Below, piece after piece: positions 10,854-23,384 of a stretch of 64,000 nucleotides of DNA. Both the position numbers and the translations under genes were made by a program. This DNA comes from Panopea generosa (taxonomy: Eukaryota > Mollusca > Bivalvia > Adapedonta > Hiatellidae). The stretch's first letter is position 1. Every line of letters starts with the position of its first letter. Below the pieces are notes generated by a model. It was not told the origin of the DNA. It ran no database searches and saw nothing but the letters and a program-made list of their open reading frames with translations. The stretch lies in assembly GCA_029582155.1 (NCBI GenBank), contig CM055898.1, positions 24,806,839 to 24,870,838 on the forward strand, written 5' to 3'.

Positions 10854-12767
10854 GTTCCACACAGGGGGACATAAAACTGTTTTTGTATTCGCAAATTATA
10901 AGAACATGTTTCACAATTGATTGAAGATATTGAACGTGTCTTTTTATGAACTTCTCCATTCCGCTATTATTATTTTTAATCACTTTGGTGCTCAATTCAA
11001 CAGCACTATTGATTTATATAAATATCAATTAGGCATCGGTCACACCATTCCGTGCAGCCGAAACACATATCGAAACATACATCAACTTCTAAAAATACAT
11101 TTTACGCAGCAAGTGATGTTTGACCTGACAAAAAGAGACAAGATGTATGTAACTTTTACAATGATAGGATATAGTAGGATAGACAAATAGCAAAAATACA
11201 ATGGTGAAATGTTTCATCTCCCACAAAGAACTAGGGAAAAGGAAACATTTACACCCATTGCAAAACGTTTCAGACTAAGAATTATGGCGGTGATGCCCTT
11301 CCATAATTCCGCACCATACCCCTCAACATCGATTTGTTTGATGCATTGATTAATGTACGAGTATAATCGGGTCGGATTGCCCCCCAGTGCGGGAGATGAG
11401 AATCTACTTGATAGTGCGGCTATCCACCCCATGCAGGCCTAATTGGCGCGGATAGTTAATTATGCATGTATGTGTATGTATGTGTGTGCAATAATAAGTA
11501 ACACTACGCTGAATGTAATAACGTGAGACATGTTCGCACATGCGTGTTACGTCGTTACTTTTTTCTTACTGATCGTGTGTTGTTTATAAAATTGGTATGT
11601 ATAACTCTCTCTGCTGAAGCCATGTTGACGTAGTTATTAGTTATGGACAGGGTTTATTGGTTTCGGTACTCTTGAGTTCGACTTGCGGATCCAGTAGAGG
11701 GGGGTGATGGGGTGGGCGGCTATATTCCCCCACACATCCCGGGGTTCTGAAGTGTTCAGGGCACATATTCAGTCGTCGTTTTTTTTTCATTTTGGAAAAT
11801 AATATTTAAAAGGCACACCTATAAATCAAGTATGTTTTTTTAGTAAATTAAAGTGTTTTAATTTTGAAAACTTATCTATCTACTAAAGCAATTTTAAAGC
11901 AAAAACTAATTTTAAAGTTCAAAATCTATGCAATACCAGTATTGCAAAAACAGTAAGGTGTAGCTATTTTGAAATAATTTCTGAAAGACGTAAATCATTG
12001 CAATATAGCTTTAAGTATTTCTTAATATAAGCATTGGGCACAGTTAAGATAAAGTTTAAGATACAATTACGCCCCCACCCCCAAGAAATATCACACACCA
12101 ACATTTTGTATTTGAGATGTTCATAGATTTTCTACAGAATCCAAAGAGCCTTCGGCTGAAACAAATTCCTTGAACTGTGAATTTATTTTATAACGGCACC
12201 ATTTTATGTTTTAGTTATGAAAAAAGTTCTTGGACACCCCTCCCTTATTGAAAGGCTTGTATCCGCCAATGTAGCCATTAAGTTATTATTTCTTCCTCGT
12301 TTTGTCAGAATGTTCTGCAGGTCTACAGGTCTCCAGGTCAATGACCTCCAACAATTTGCATGTAAATAAAATACAAGTTCACACAAAATTGTTGCGTCTG
12401 CGTTTTTTGTTCATGTATATACTTTACTCTTGCTTTCACTGACACGTGGGAGTGTGGTTTTATACACCACAATAGGGCCTACGTGTATTTCATTTGTAGA
12501 TCTAGAGAGCGAGAGTCAGGGACTTTGAATCCGTCTTGGATTTTAACTACCACTTCGTACCACAAACCAACACAAACAACACACTCTTTTTTGTACGTAA
12601 AAAATGACATTTAATGTGGAAAACCTTGCTTCTGAAATGAATTGTGAATCAAACCACTGATAAAAAGCATGGCTCCACCTTTGTATTAATTGTACTTTCA
12701 GTTTGTATTAAGAATCAGTTCAGTGAAACAACGAGTTTAGTCATATTCATATTGTTGACCTTCGTGC
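10854..12767. other. No supported feature
   Basis: About 1.9 kb without a recognised gene. A short TATG/TGTG run occurs near 11,462-11,490. No splice-bounded exon could be defended. Confidence 0.4.
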
Positions 12768-12850
12768 CGGACCAGAATTGCTTAGTCAGTCACGCGTCGG
12801 ACTTTCAATCCAGTTCCAGGGTCATGAGTTCGAATTCTCATTGACAGAAC
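12768..12850 (+). mobile_element. tRNA-derived SINE head
   Basis: AATTGCTTAGTCAGTCACGC is A-box-like and GGGTCATGAGTTCGAATTC is a good B box, about 35 bases apart. The layout matches the heads of the SINEs at 13,205 and 16,570, but the shared body is absent. Confidence 0.55.
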
Positions 12851-13204
12851 AGCTACTGTTATCACCTCTACCACTACCGATACTTTTGGAAAACAGAAAA
12901 AAGAACTTAATCATAAAAAAAAAAAGAATTGAAATATATTGACATTTAGATGTGGGCTGAATGATTAAAATTGAGACTTGGTCTTATTTGGTAAAAACAA
13001 TGAATGAAAAAAAAACAAACAAAAAACACGCAAAATTTGAAAGTACCAAGGACCGAAAAACGAATTTCAGATGAGCTTACTTAAAACACCACCTGTCTCT
13101 TGTCATTAATGAGGGCAAATTTCACCTCTAGTGAAGGTATAAGCTAATCCCGTCGCAAATATGTAAAATTTCAAAATATATGATACTAGTACACATGCAC
13201 ATTT

Positions 13205-13522
13205 ATTGGTCCTGCCGGGCCCGATTACCTCAGTCGGGTACGCGTCTGACTATATCAATGCAGGTGTCGTGAGCTCGAATCCCCACCCGGCAACAGTCTC
13301 TGAGATGATTGATATACGACATTGTGTCTCATTATCATTCTTCTCTCACCGCTGGTTCAAGTGGGAAAGTTTTCAGTTACTGGCGGAGATGAGGTGTGCT
13401 CGAGTACTGGTTAACCTTCCAGGATCCCAGGAAACAGTGGTTAGGTTAACTGATCGTCTGTTAGCCCTCGATGGCACAACAATGATGCTAAATATTCAAC
13501 CAATCAATCAATCAATCAATGG
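13205..13522 (+). mobile_element. tRNA-derived SINE, copy 1 (longer)
   Basis: The head has an A box (TTACCTCAGTCGGGTACGCG) and a B box (GTCGTGAGCTCGAATCC). The body begins GATGATTGATATACGACA and includes CATTCTTCTCTCAC, AACCTTCCAG and GATCGTCTGTT, all shared in order with the element at 16,570-16,795. It ends in a (CAAT)n tail at about 13,499-13,520, typical of a SINE mobilised by a LINE with a simple-repeat tail. It carries about 60 bp in the middle that copy 2 lacks. The 109-codon frame across it is fortuitous. Confidence 0.8.
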
Positions 13523-13599
13523 TTTTGTTTATTGAATAATATATTAAAAAACCGCTTGTATCACTTCGATTTTCACATCACAGAAAAGTATCATAACAT

Positions 13600-13925
13600 G
13601 TGTAACTTAATTATGATTCTCATATCAACATCATGAAAATCACCACATATGACTCGCATATTAGCATCATGAAAATCACCACATATGATTCTCATATAAG
13701 TATCATGAGCAGCAAAACATATAAATCTCATATAAGTGTCATGAGAATCATTAAATATGAGTCACATGTAAGTATCATGAGTCACATGTTAGTATCATGA
13801 GTCACATGTAAGTATCATGAGTCACATGTAAGTATAATGAGTCACATGTAAGTATAATGATTCACATGTAAGTATAATGATTCACATGTAAGTATCAAGA
13901 GAAACAATCACATGATTCTCAAATT
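13600..13925. repeat. Minisatellite, 20-bp AGTATCATGAGTCACATGTA
   Basis: Starts with degenerate CATATGATTCTCATATAAG-type units and becomes regular near 13,750-13,890, with 20-bp units AGTATCATGAGTCACATGTA and a GTATAATGATTCACATGTAA variant. Its early units resemble the 6.2-6.6 kb repeats. Confidence 0.85.
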
Positions 13926-14909
13926 GATTCAAGAACTGAATATGATATAACGTTCTTAAACGAACGTGCAAATCTAAAATATCGATGGACGGAATGCATT
14001 AATAAAACCTTAAGTCGTTGCTTAGGCTATATACGTAGTGGATACACTACCCACATGCTGTGCCTGTTTCACATTTAATACATGCTTTACCATAAAAAAC
14101 ACATGTAAGCTCACCAAATCAAAGCTAAAGAGACAGTTATCTCAATATGTATTTGCTTGAAACTGCATATTTTAGAAATGATAATATTAATATTTTGTTT
14201 TATAAAACTAGTCAATTCACGATAGTTTAAAAATAATAAGAAACCAGTTTTGAAATACACATTGATATTTCATTAAGATTTTTATTTAAACATATGTTAT
14301 TGTTATATGTTATATATAGAGAGTGACATAATACAAATGCACATCAATGTATAACATATGCCAATGTTTATAGAGAATACTAGGCCACTGCCTACCAAGT
14401 TCATCAGATCAGACTGAGAAAACGCAACAAAGCGAAGCTCAACAGAGCAATTGTTGCTTTTCCGTATCGAACCTAGGGAATTACATTATTTTATCCTTTC
14501 GCCCAAACATTCAATTGATTAGGTTTCAATAGCAAAATTTTGGGCATAAATTTGACCATAAAAATCTAAATTTTCCGAATGAAAGAATATCTATCTCCAA
14601 ATGCCAGCTCTCTTTCTATTTAAAGATCTGCACACATAATGGGCTATTCTAATTCCATATTTTCAACATGAAAATACCAATTATTTTCAGATCTAGAGTT
14701 ATAGTGAAATTCTATCAACAGTGTTGCATGTCCCTTGAAAGGTGGATGCTTTTGTAATGTTATTTATAATTATGTATTGATCAAATACGTTTTATACAGT
14801 TAATTAATGTCCATATAAAGGCATTTAACAACTATTGTATTGCATCCTGCTTTTTTGGTGATTATTCAAACATTTTCTTTTCAATAACACACCTGTTCAT
14901 TGTCAACAA
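13926..14909. other. No supported feature
   Basis: AT-rich sequence, no gene or repeat structure recognised. Confidence 0.4.
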
Positions 14910-15012
14910 ACACAACGACAACAACAACAACAACAAAAACAGACAGCAACAGAACAACAGCAGCCGCAGCAGCAGCAACAACGACAACAACAATTAACAA
15001 CAACAACCGCAT
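14910..15012. repeat. (CAA)n/(CAG)n imperfect trinucleotide tract
   Basis: CAACGACAACAACAACAACA is followed by CAGCAGCCGCAGCAGCAGCA and further CAA triplets. It directly abuts the 29-bp minisatellite. Confidence 0.85.
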
Positions 15013-16005
15013 AAGCATCAAGTACTACATGATAAACAACTCTACATGATAAACAACTCTACATGATAAACAACTCAGCATCAAGTACTACATGATAAAC
15101 AACTCAGCATCAAGTACTACATGATAAACATCTCTTCATGATAAACAATTTACATAATAAACAACTCAGCATGAATTACTACATGATAAAAAAACTCAGC
15201 ATCAAGTAGTACATGATAAAAAACTATACATGATAAACAACTCAGCATCAAGTACTACATGATAAACAAATCAGTATCAAGTACTAAATGATAAACAACT
15301 CAACATCAAGTACTACATGATAAACAACTCAGCACCAATCACTACATGATAAACAACTCAGTATCAAGTACTACATGATAAACAACTAAGCACCAAGTAC
15401 TACATGATAAACAACTCAAAATCAAGTACTTCATGATAAACAACTCAGCATCAAGTACTACATAATAAACAACTCAGTATCAATTACTTCATGATAAACA
15501 ACACAGCACCAACTACATGATAAACAACTCAGCATTAAGTACTACATGATAGACAACTCGGTATATATTTCTCCTTGATAAACAACTCTACATGATAAAC
15601 AACTCAGCACCAAGCACTACATGATAAACAACTCAACACCAAGTACTACATGATAAACAACCCAGCATCAATTACTTCATGATAAACAACCCAGCAAAAA
15701 GTACTACATGATAAACAACCCAACATAAAGCACTACATGATAAACAACTCAGCATCAAGTAATACATGATAAACAACTCAGCATCAAGTACTTCATGATA
15801 AACAACTGAACATAAATTCCTACATGATAAACAACTCAGCACCAAGTACTTCATGATAAACAACTCAGCATAAAGTACTACATGATACACAACTCTACAT
15901 GATAAACAACTCAGCACCAAGTACTACATGATAAACAACTCAGCACCAAGTACTACATGATAAACAACTCAGCATAAAGTACTACATGATAAACAACAGC
16001 ATTAA
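15013..16005. repeat. 29-bp minisatellite, TACATGATAAACAACTCAGC
   Basis: About 33 units of 29 bp with the core TACATGATAAACAACTCAGC followed by ATCAAGTAC. Variants replace ATCAAG with ACCAAG, ATAAAG or AACATC. A few units are shortened to 17 bp (CTCTACATGATAAACAA). Confidence 0.93.
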
Positions 16006-16384
16006 TAATTGTATCAAACTACACACATATTAACTGTCTGATATCCTTAATTAATAGTATTTTCACACTGAAGCAGTTTTTTTGCATCATTTAATTGATT
16101 TATTGGCAGATCTATATTTGGAACTTTCACTCTTTTTTTAATAAATTAACAAACGTGTGCAAGTTATTGTTAGGGACATATGTACTATTTTAACGTTATT
16201 TTATGCATCGTCGCGAGAAAGTTTGCCAGTACTTGCAAAAAAAAACAACAACGGTTCTATTCAGATCACACAAAAAAACTAAAATAAATAACACCGTGTT
16301 CAAACTTCTAACACATAACAGGATACATTATGGCATTACCAGTTTTATTGGTGGACTGAAACAGAATAAGAATGAGTAGAACAA

Positions 16385-16445
16385 AGTTTTTGACCGAACT
16401 TGGCTTAGACCAACGACCTCGGCTATGAAGATAAGTGCTCGTTAA
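16385..16445 (-). mobile_element. tRNA-derived SINE relic, minus strand
   Basis: The minus strand reads GAGCACTTATCTTCATAGCC, then GAGGTCGTTGGTCTAAGCC. This aligns to the minus-strand relic at 6080-6165, including the following AAAAACTTT. The B box is degenerate. The neighbouring sequence TTTTATTGGTGGA (16,342) is also near the 6.1-kb relic (6153), extending the match. Confidence 0.5.
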
Positions 16446-16569
16446 ACGACAGCGGACAAGATCCGCTCTTATACACTAAACAAGAACAAGGTCACTGACA
16501 ATTAACCTGTCTAATGAGAGTTTTATCAGATCCCTCAACATTTGTTTAGTATTTTTATATAACCTAATT

Positions 16570-16795
16570 GTCGGACCCGGTAAGGTCAGTAGATAACGTG
16601 CGTGACTATTAATCCAGGGGTCGTGAGTTCGAGTCCCCGTTCTGCCGCAGTCTCCGTGATGATTGATATACGACACTACGTCTCATTGCCATTCTTCTCT
16701 CACAGATGGGGGCGCTTGATAACCTTCCAGCATACCGGAAAAGCATGGTTTGGTTAAATGATCGTCTGTTTGTCTTCGATGGTATAAACTGACGT
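16570..16795 (+). mobile_element. tRNA-derived SINE, copy 2 (shorter)
   Basis: The A box region is AAGGTCAGTAGATAACGTGC and the B box is GTCGTGAGTTCGAGTCCCC. The body matches copy 1 at 13,205-13,522 from GATGATTGATATACGACACT through CATTCTTCTCTCAC, ATAACCTTCCAG and ATGATCGTCTGTTTG. It lacks the ~60-bp central segment of copy 1 and ends near GACGTTTAACATAAAAAAA, without a tetranucleotide tail. Confidence 0.8.
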
Positions 16796-17234
16796 TTAAC
16801 ATAAAAAAAATATTGTAATTGCCACAGGCGTGTAAAGTAATTAATGGAACGTATATTTGCAAGTAGAAGTTTTAATTTGTATTGCTATTACTTTTTGTTA
16901 TGTTGGTATATTTTCTATGCTGCATTCTGCGGTAATTGTATATAAACTAATATTATATTTGTTGATTTACGGAAATCTCTATACATTTGTGTGCACTTAA
17001 ATATAATGATATTAATAGGAAAAAAGAAACTGCAGATTTTTTAACGAAACTTTAAATTGTACATCACATATTTTTTTGTTGAGGATTTTCATCTCAGAAT
17101 TAAAAAAAATATATATCAAATTTGACCTGTGTCATACAAAATAATAGAATTTTCTGCTGTTTTTTTATTCAATCACGCAACAAATATTATTTGGAAAAAA
17201 TCAGTCAACAAACATCCGTATAAGAAAAGCCTGG

Positions 17235-17238
<4 letters not shown>
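16796..17238. other. No supported feature
   Basis: AT-rich DNA with no recognised gene or repeat. Confidence 0.4.

Positions 17239-17290
<52 letters not shown>
17239..17290. repeat. (AT)n microsatellite
   Basis: About 26 uninterrupted AT dinucleotides. Confidence 0.97.
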
Positions 17291-17293
<3 letters not shown>

Positions 17294-17648
17294 AAGTAGA
17301 GGAGATTTGATGAATGTGTGATATGCTAACAGTGAAAATGTATGTATTACGTTAGCATGCACGTTACATGGTATTCCATGTATGGAATGTAAGTTTTCAT
17401 GTTGTGGAGGTTCAATTGATTGTAAACACGGCTTGGAAGTGATGTTTGCTTACTACGGTCGACATGTTATGCAAATATCAAATTCCAAACGGAAGTTGTA
17501 ACGTGTTTAACGAATCAAAGTTCTCACTATACTGAAAAAAAACCCAACTTCGGTGGTGAAGTTTGGGATAATAAGAATCTTACATGAGTTAGATAGTAAA
17601 TTCTGTGTCAAGGATAAGTGCTTAGCGAAAACAGTTATTCCATGGGAC

Positions 17649-17982
17649 GGAATTTACTATCTGAACCGAATGATTCGTTTTCTTGCATACCAAAATCCCT
17701 GCATAATAAATTATCTAATTCAATACATCGTTATATGCCACAATCGTTTGTAGGTGTAAACCCACCATTGATTTTTGTTCTTTATTCTAAAATTCTTTAT
17801 TCAATAGTAAACAAGGGAATTTACTATCTGAACCGAATGATTCGTTTTCTTGCATACCAAAATCCCTGCATAATAAATTATCTAATTCAATACATCGTTA
17901 TATGCCACAATCGTTTGTAGGTGTAAACCCACCATTGATTTTTGTTCTTTATTCTAAAATTCTTTATTCAATAGTAAACAAG
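17649..17982. repeat. Exact 167-bp tandem duplication
   Basis: The block starting GGAATTTACTATCTGAACCG at 17,649 is repeated from 17,816 with no difference that I can see. The junction is AGTAAACAAG followed by GGAATTTAC. Only two copies exist, so this is a recent local duplication (or an assembly error), not an established satellite. Confidence 0.9.
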
Positions 17983-18119
17983 AAATGGCACTGTTAAGTG
18001 TCGCATGCCCCCCAAATGGTCGTTGAAAAATAACAAAATAATCAATGTATCCATAAACATAAAGAGTAATGGACTGATGTTTCAGACTAGACATGCAATT
18101 TCATGTTTTTTTACATTAA

Positions 18120-18960
18120 AGCATGACCCTGACCTTTGTGTAACCTTGACTTTGGCATCTGATGTAATGGTTTGGGTATTTCAACAGTTAAATGCAGGTG
18201 AAACATTATCATGACATGCTGATCACTTGTGCCAAGCTATTTTAAAATCCCTTAAATTAATGTAAGTTACAGATCAATTGTTGATCAATTGATAAATTGA
18301 ACCAAGTATTTTTAAATCCATCCATGTATGATAAAGTTAAAGGACAGACTTGAAATCTCAAACAGATTCAAAGTGTTGTCATACATACTCAAAGTGAGGC
18401 CGTGTATACGTTTTACTTATGACACGTCGTCATGTCATCTTGATAAATTGAGCCAAGTTAAAAACAAAGTCACAGACCAGACACGCAATATCAAACAAAT
18501 TGAAAGTGTGACCTTGACCTTTGAGGAAAGGTTCTGAGTCTTACATGCGACAATCAATTATGTCATGTTTAAAAACTAAGCCAAGTGTTTTTAAAATATA
18601 TCCATAGATTAAAAATAGGACAAGAAATCTCACACAGACTGAAAGTGTTGTCAAACAAACTCAAAGTGTGACCTTGACCTTTGAGGTACACATGTGGGTC
18701 TTACACATTACATTTTGTATTGTCATGCTGATGAATTGAGCCAAGTGTTTTTGAAATTTATCCATAGGTGACAAAGTTTCAGACTGGACACAAAATCTCA
18801 ATCAGACTGAAAGTGTCATCAACCAAAGTAAATTGTGACCTTGACCTTTGAAGTGGGATTCTGTGCGTAACGCGCGACACATCGTTATGTTATGTTGATA
18901 ATTTATAGCAAGTATCAACGAAATCCATCTTTGCATGACAAAGTTACAGGCCGGAAACGG
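18120..18960. repeat. ~160-bp tandem repeats with TGACCTTGACCTTTGA core
   Basis: The units share GTGACCTTGACCTTTGA (clear near 18,508, 18,669 and 18,836), then GTCTTACA, TTATGTCATG, TGATAAATTGAGCCAAGTG, ATCCAT and CTCAAACAGACTGAAAGTG. Spacing between cores is about 160-168 bp. The first units are diverged. The complement of the core, TCAAAGGTCAAGGTCA, contains nuclear-receptor half-sites. This is a dispersed family type I associate with bivalves. Confidence 0.85.
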
Positions 18961-18972
18961 AAACGCAGTATT

Positions 18973-19205
<233 letters not shown>

Positions 19206-20071
19206 TTAACCACCCGGTTGTTTGAATAAGGAATATTAATGTCTGATCTTCTATAAGACAGGTCACAGCTGGAGATGTGGATACTTGATTCACTCAATCA
19301 GGAATGTGTACACAGTTAAGTTATAGTTGATGGACGACGCAAGGTTATTCATCAGTTGTGCTCTGTTTCATTTGAAGAATCATTTTTTCTAGACATGTCT
19401 ATAGACCACCTGTCGTTAAAATCATTAATTATTATTCATCAAAATAAAACAAAACAAACTAATCACCCATCGTAAACATCGCACACGACTGTAAACTTGT
19501 TGAATGCAAAAAGTTGATTGAGGTGATTTTATTTTTGCAGAAAATACATAATGTTAAACATAAACCAGCTTAAATGTTCCCTTGAGCATAAATTCTTGCT
19601 GCGTAGACACTTTTGTTCTGTTTTGATCTTTGGTGCCCGGCAGTAAGCTTTAATCAATGTAGGAACAACTTAACAATTAAATAACCACAATACATGTGTA
19701 TGTTATACTTCTTTGCTTAATAAAGGGTTATATAAAGAAATAAATTAACTGTATGTATTTTAACAAAAATTTCGATTATAAACCAATTAATATCAGATGT
19801 TGAGATAAGCGATAATAGACTCGCGAAGGTTAATGGAACGGGACTCTTTTTATTGCTGGCATAGCATTACCGTTGGAAACAGGAAAATATTCCGTGCGGT
19901 AACAAAAATGGCGGTTATAAATAATCCTCGTTTATTCTTATTTAAAAAAATATTTTCCTTTTTTAATGGCATAATTGATGAATTTGAACATTTTGAAAGC
20001 ATTGTCATGTTTGAATTGTGAATAATTGATGCTTGGAAAATGGAGTATGAATTTATGATTTCGTAAGTCTA
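19206..20071. other. No supported feature
   Basis: Unique AT-rich sequence. A 62-codon frame at 19,833-20,021 has no recognisable domain. Confidence 0.4.
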
Positions 20072-20079
20072 CCTTCACT

Positions 20080-21335
20080 CACAGGTAGGATATGGTCCCT
20101 CTCTACCACCCTCACCCCAATACCCCAATTTTTTTGTTCAATTTTTTTTGGTCAAATCTTTGTTAAATTCGTCCAAAATACCCATTTAACAAAAAAAAAA
20201 AAAAAAAAAAAAAATAGTGAGAAACATATTTAAGTAAAGGCCTTTCACTTCAACGAACGGCTCATATACCCCCAACTGCCTTTAGACATCCGCTGTGCAA
20301 AAAAAACTGTTAGGACTATTTTTACACAGCATACACAGAAAGCCAGAGGAGGTAGATCTATTACGTGACAAAATAAGCCTAACATCAGATCTATCGAGCC
20401 AGCCGTTCAGGAATAAGACCCTTTCAAGTCTAAATTGTTTAGTCGACAATAAAGTGGAACATTTTAACGGGTTAATACAGGACTAAAACGGCTCGAAACA
20501 ACTGTAGCCTGTGATGATAACACGTTTTAAGGTAAGTACACATCAAATTAATTTTTTCGTGCTCACTCACTTATTTCATTATCGCTTTGAACAGCTGATC
20601 AGAGCAATTTTCTACTCCGCAACTTGTTTGCTGAACGATGTTCACCATTACATTTGACCGAAGATATCCAAATATCCGCAAAACATTGTCTTTGTAAGAA
20701 TGGCGCTGATTGGGGGTATTTTGTGGGGTAAGTTATTTAGGACCAATCAGCACGTTCGATACATCAATCTTTTTATTGGCTGGAACATGGCGGACATCGT
20801 TCAGCAAACAAGTTGCGAAGTAGAAAACTGCCCTGATCAGCCGTTCTCAGTGATAATGAAATAAGTTAAAAGTTACCTTAAAACGTGTTATCATCACAGG
20901 CTACAGTTGTTTCGAGCCGTTTTAATCACGTATTAACCCGCTAAAAAATGTGCCCCTTTATTGTCGACTAAACGATTTAACCGCTGAAAGTGCGACTTGA
21001 AAGGGTCTTATTCCTGAACGGCTGGCTCGATAGTTCTGATGTTAGGCTTATTTTGTCACGTTACACCTCTTCTAGCTTTCTGTGTATGCCGTGTAAGAAT
21101 AGTCTTAAAAGTTTTTGTACAGCGGGTGTACAAAGACAGCTTGTGATATTTGGGCCGTGTATTGAAGTGAAAGGCCTTTACTCAAATATACGTTTTTCGC
21201 TATTTATTTTTAATTGGTATTTTGGATGAATTGAACATAGATTTGACAAAAAAAAAATTGAAAAAAAGGGGTATTTGGTGTGAGGGGGGGGGGGGGGGGG
21301 GGGGGGGCAACCAAGGTCCATTTATCCTGCCTGTG
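20080..21335. mobile_element. 1.26-kb palindromic fold-back transposon with 8-bp target duplication
   Basis: Nearly the whole element is an inverted repeat. The left arm runs from CACAGGTAGGATA (20,080) to GAACGATGTTCACCAT (~20,648). The right arm runs from its counterpart near 20,788 back to TATCCTGCCTGTG (21,335). Landmarks pair in mirror order: GGCCTTTCACTTCAA with TTGAAGTGAAAGGCC; CAGCCGTTCAGGAATAAG with its complement; ACTGTAGCCTGTGATGATAA likewise. CCTTCACT (20,072-20,079) and CTTTCACT (21,336-21,343) flank it, 7 of 8 identical, which supports a hAT-type 8-bp duplication. No transposase is encoded; frames inside are short. Confidence 0.85.
21282..21307. repeat. Poly-G tract inside the fold-back arm
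   Basis: About 26 consecutive G near the right end of the palindromic element. The left arm at the paired position (around 20,110-20,125) has only interrupted C runs, so the tract expanded after the arms formed. Confidence 0.9.
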
Positions 21336-21343
21336 CTTTCACT

Positions 21344-23380
21344 TTGTCAACAGTGTACACACTGAGCAGAAACCAATATCTTATATGCTACATTACCCTA
21401 CTGTTTTCATCATATTTTGATAGTGCAGCGGTTGACAAACAGTAAAATGTAAGTTTCACTTCTTTCATTTAGGTATCACTATGAATGACAACCAAGTAAC
21501 CTTTTTTATTTACTAAAGAACTAAAAAATCAATGGTGAGGTTACACCCATAATCCACATTGGAACAGGAAGTGCCTTCGTGGGATAGACGCATAATGACG
21601 GTCATAAATCAGTAGTCATTGTTTCTCAATATTTATTTTTTCTCCTTATCTTAATAGTCATGTTATTGTGTCATTAAATGGCATTACCGATGTGCGTCGA
21701 ATTTGAAAGATTTTGAATGAAAACTTTATCACGACTGAATCGTAATCGGTAAATGTTCTGTCTTTAATCTGGGTCTGGTTAACAACAATGTACAATGTTT
21801 TCTGCACTAACAATGTCAGACAGATTCATGGCATAGCTACTTTATATGTTGTCGGTCCCTATGTAGTTGCGATTTTCTACTGCAGCCAAAAGCACACATT
21901 GTTCAAGGTTCATAGTTCAGCCACTTTTTGTGTTTTTGTAAATCTATTTTCATGACTCACTGCACTATTACCGGCCTTGAATAGCTTATACAAACAGATG
22001 ATGGTGACAGATTGAGAAAAAAATAGTTATTTATAGGACTTTATATTAAACGTCCCTCGCCATTATTACATTTTCCATAGGCTTCCATTGTAACATTTAT
22101 GTCAAAAACACAGTGAAAACAACAACAACAAAATCGGCAGCATGTTTCTAGACTCAAATTATGCACTGAATCAAGATCTGCAATTATAAAGGGGAACAAA
22201 TCATACATTGACCAGGTTTATATTTGTTAATTCAAGTGTTTTGCGATAGGTATCAATTTCCAGAATAGTAATATGTCAACTATTCGCACACGATGCGGTT
22301 CAAACCATCAATTTTAAACCGTCACATAATTGCCTAGAATTCTGGTATCAGCAGTGGGAAAATGGGAATGGGGATAAGAATACGGTATTTCGGAAGTGTG
22401 CTGTGCTAAGGACGACGCGCATGGAACTTTCTTTATTCACCATTGAATAGAGAACAAAACTCAATAGTTGGGTTTGTGGCAAACCTTAGTATAACAAAAC
22501 TGTTTTGTTACCTTAGGGGTGATATGAGACATAGTGTTGCCATATATAACACAATTTAGGAAATCTTCATCTCTATAATATCCCTACACATTATGGCAAA
22601 TTACACAATTTATACAATTTGTCTGTTTTATAGGGAATTTAACACCGGTGCGAAGCGCCGGTTAAATTCACCGGAACGGCATTGTACACGCGTCCGTTAA
22701 ATTACAAGTGATGCTTATGGATTTGTTTTTTATATTTCCGGTTTATGCACTGGTGAGTCAAGGACTGTTACTCTTACAACTTAAGTGGTTGGTTCCCGCG
22801 TTCCGTTAAAATGGTGCAGGACAGCAACTAAAAAAGAACAAAAGGAGTAAGCTCCCTTGACAAAAAAGTGCGCGTTTTTGGTTAAATCGAATAACTTACT
22901 CTTCCCATACTTTAAAAAGTAGTCCGATAAGTACATGAAGAAATGTTGCGTTAAAACGCATAATTCCGTTTCACACACGGTGTGTTGTATGCTTTAGAAA
23001 TACATAAAATTGATAAATAACAGTTTCAAATCTGCCATTCGACCAACATGACTCCAGCTGAGGGACGCCAGCCGACATATTGTTGGCCAGGATCTTAGTT
23101 CAATTATGCGTATAAAAAGGTTGATACACTTGTTAATTTGCGTGCTACGGTAAGTGTACTTTTAAACAGTTATTGTAGATGCACGATCTTGGAAGTATTG
23201 CCACTTACAAACAATGCTTCGTGGACAAGTAGTTTTTGTTACAGATCGTGACACCGTGACAGTTGTGTTGACTTATCTGTTTGTGACGTAATTAACACTG
23301 ACAAAAATGATGTCTTCAGTCAGTCAGTCTATGTTTGTTTAACCTCGTAGCTTTGCTCTAGGCAACACAGTGGCAGATTA
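21344..23380. other. No gene; small hairpin at 22,633-22,667
   Basis: GAATTTAAC and its complement GTTAAATTC flank CCGG-bearing stems at about 22,633-22,667. CACCGGTGCGAAGCGCCGG is locally GC-rich in an AT-rich setting. Nothing else could be supported in these 2 kb. Confidence 0.45.
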
Positions 23381-23384
23381 TTGC

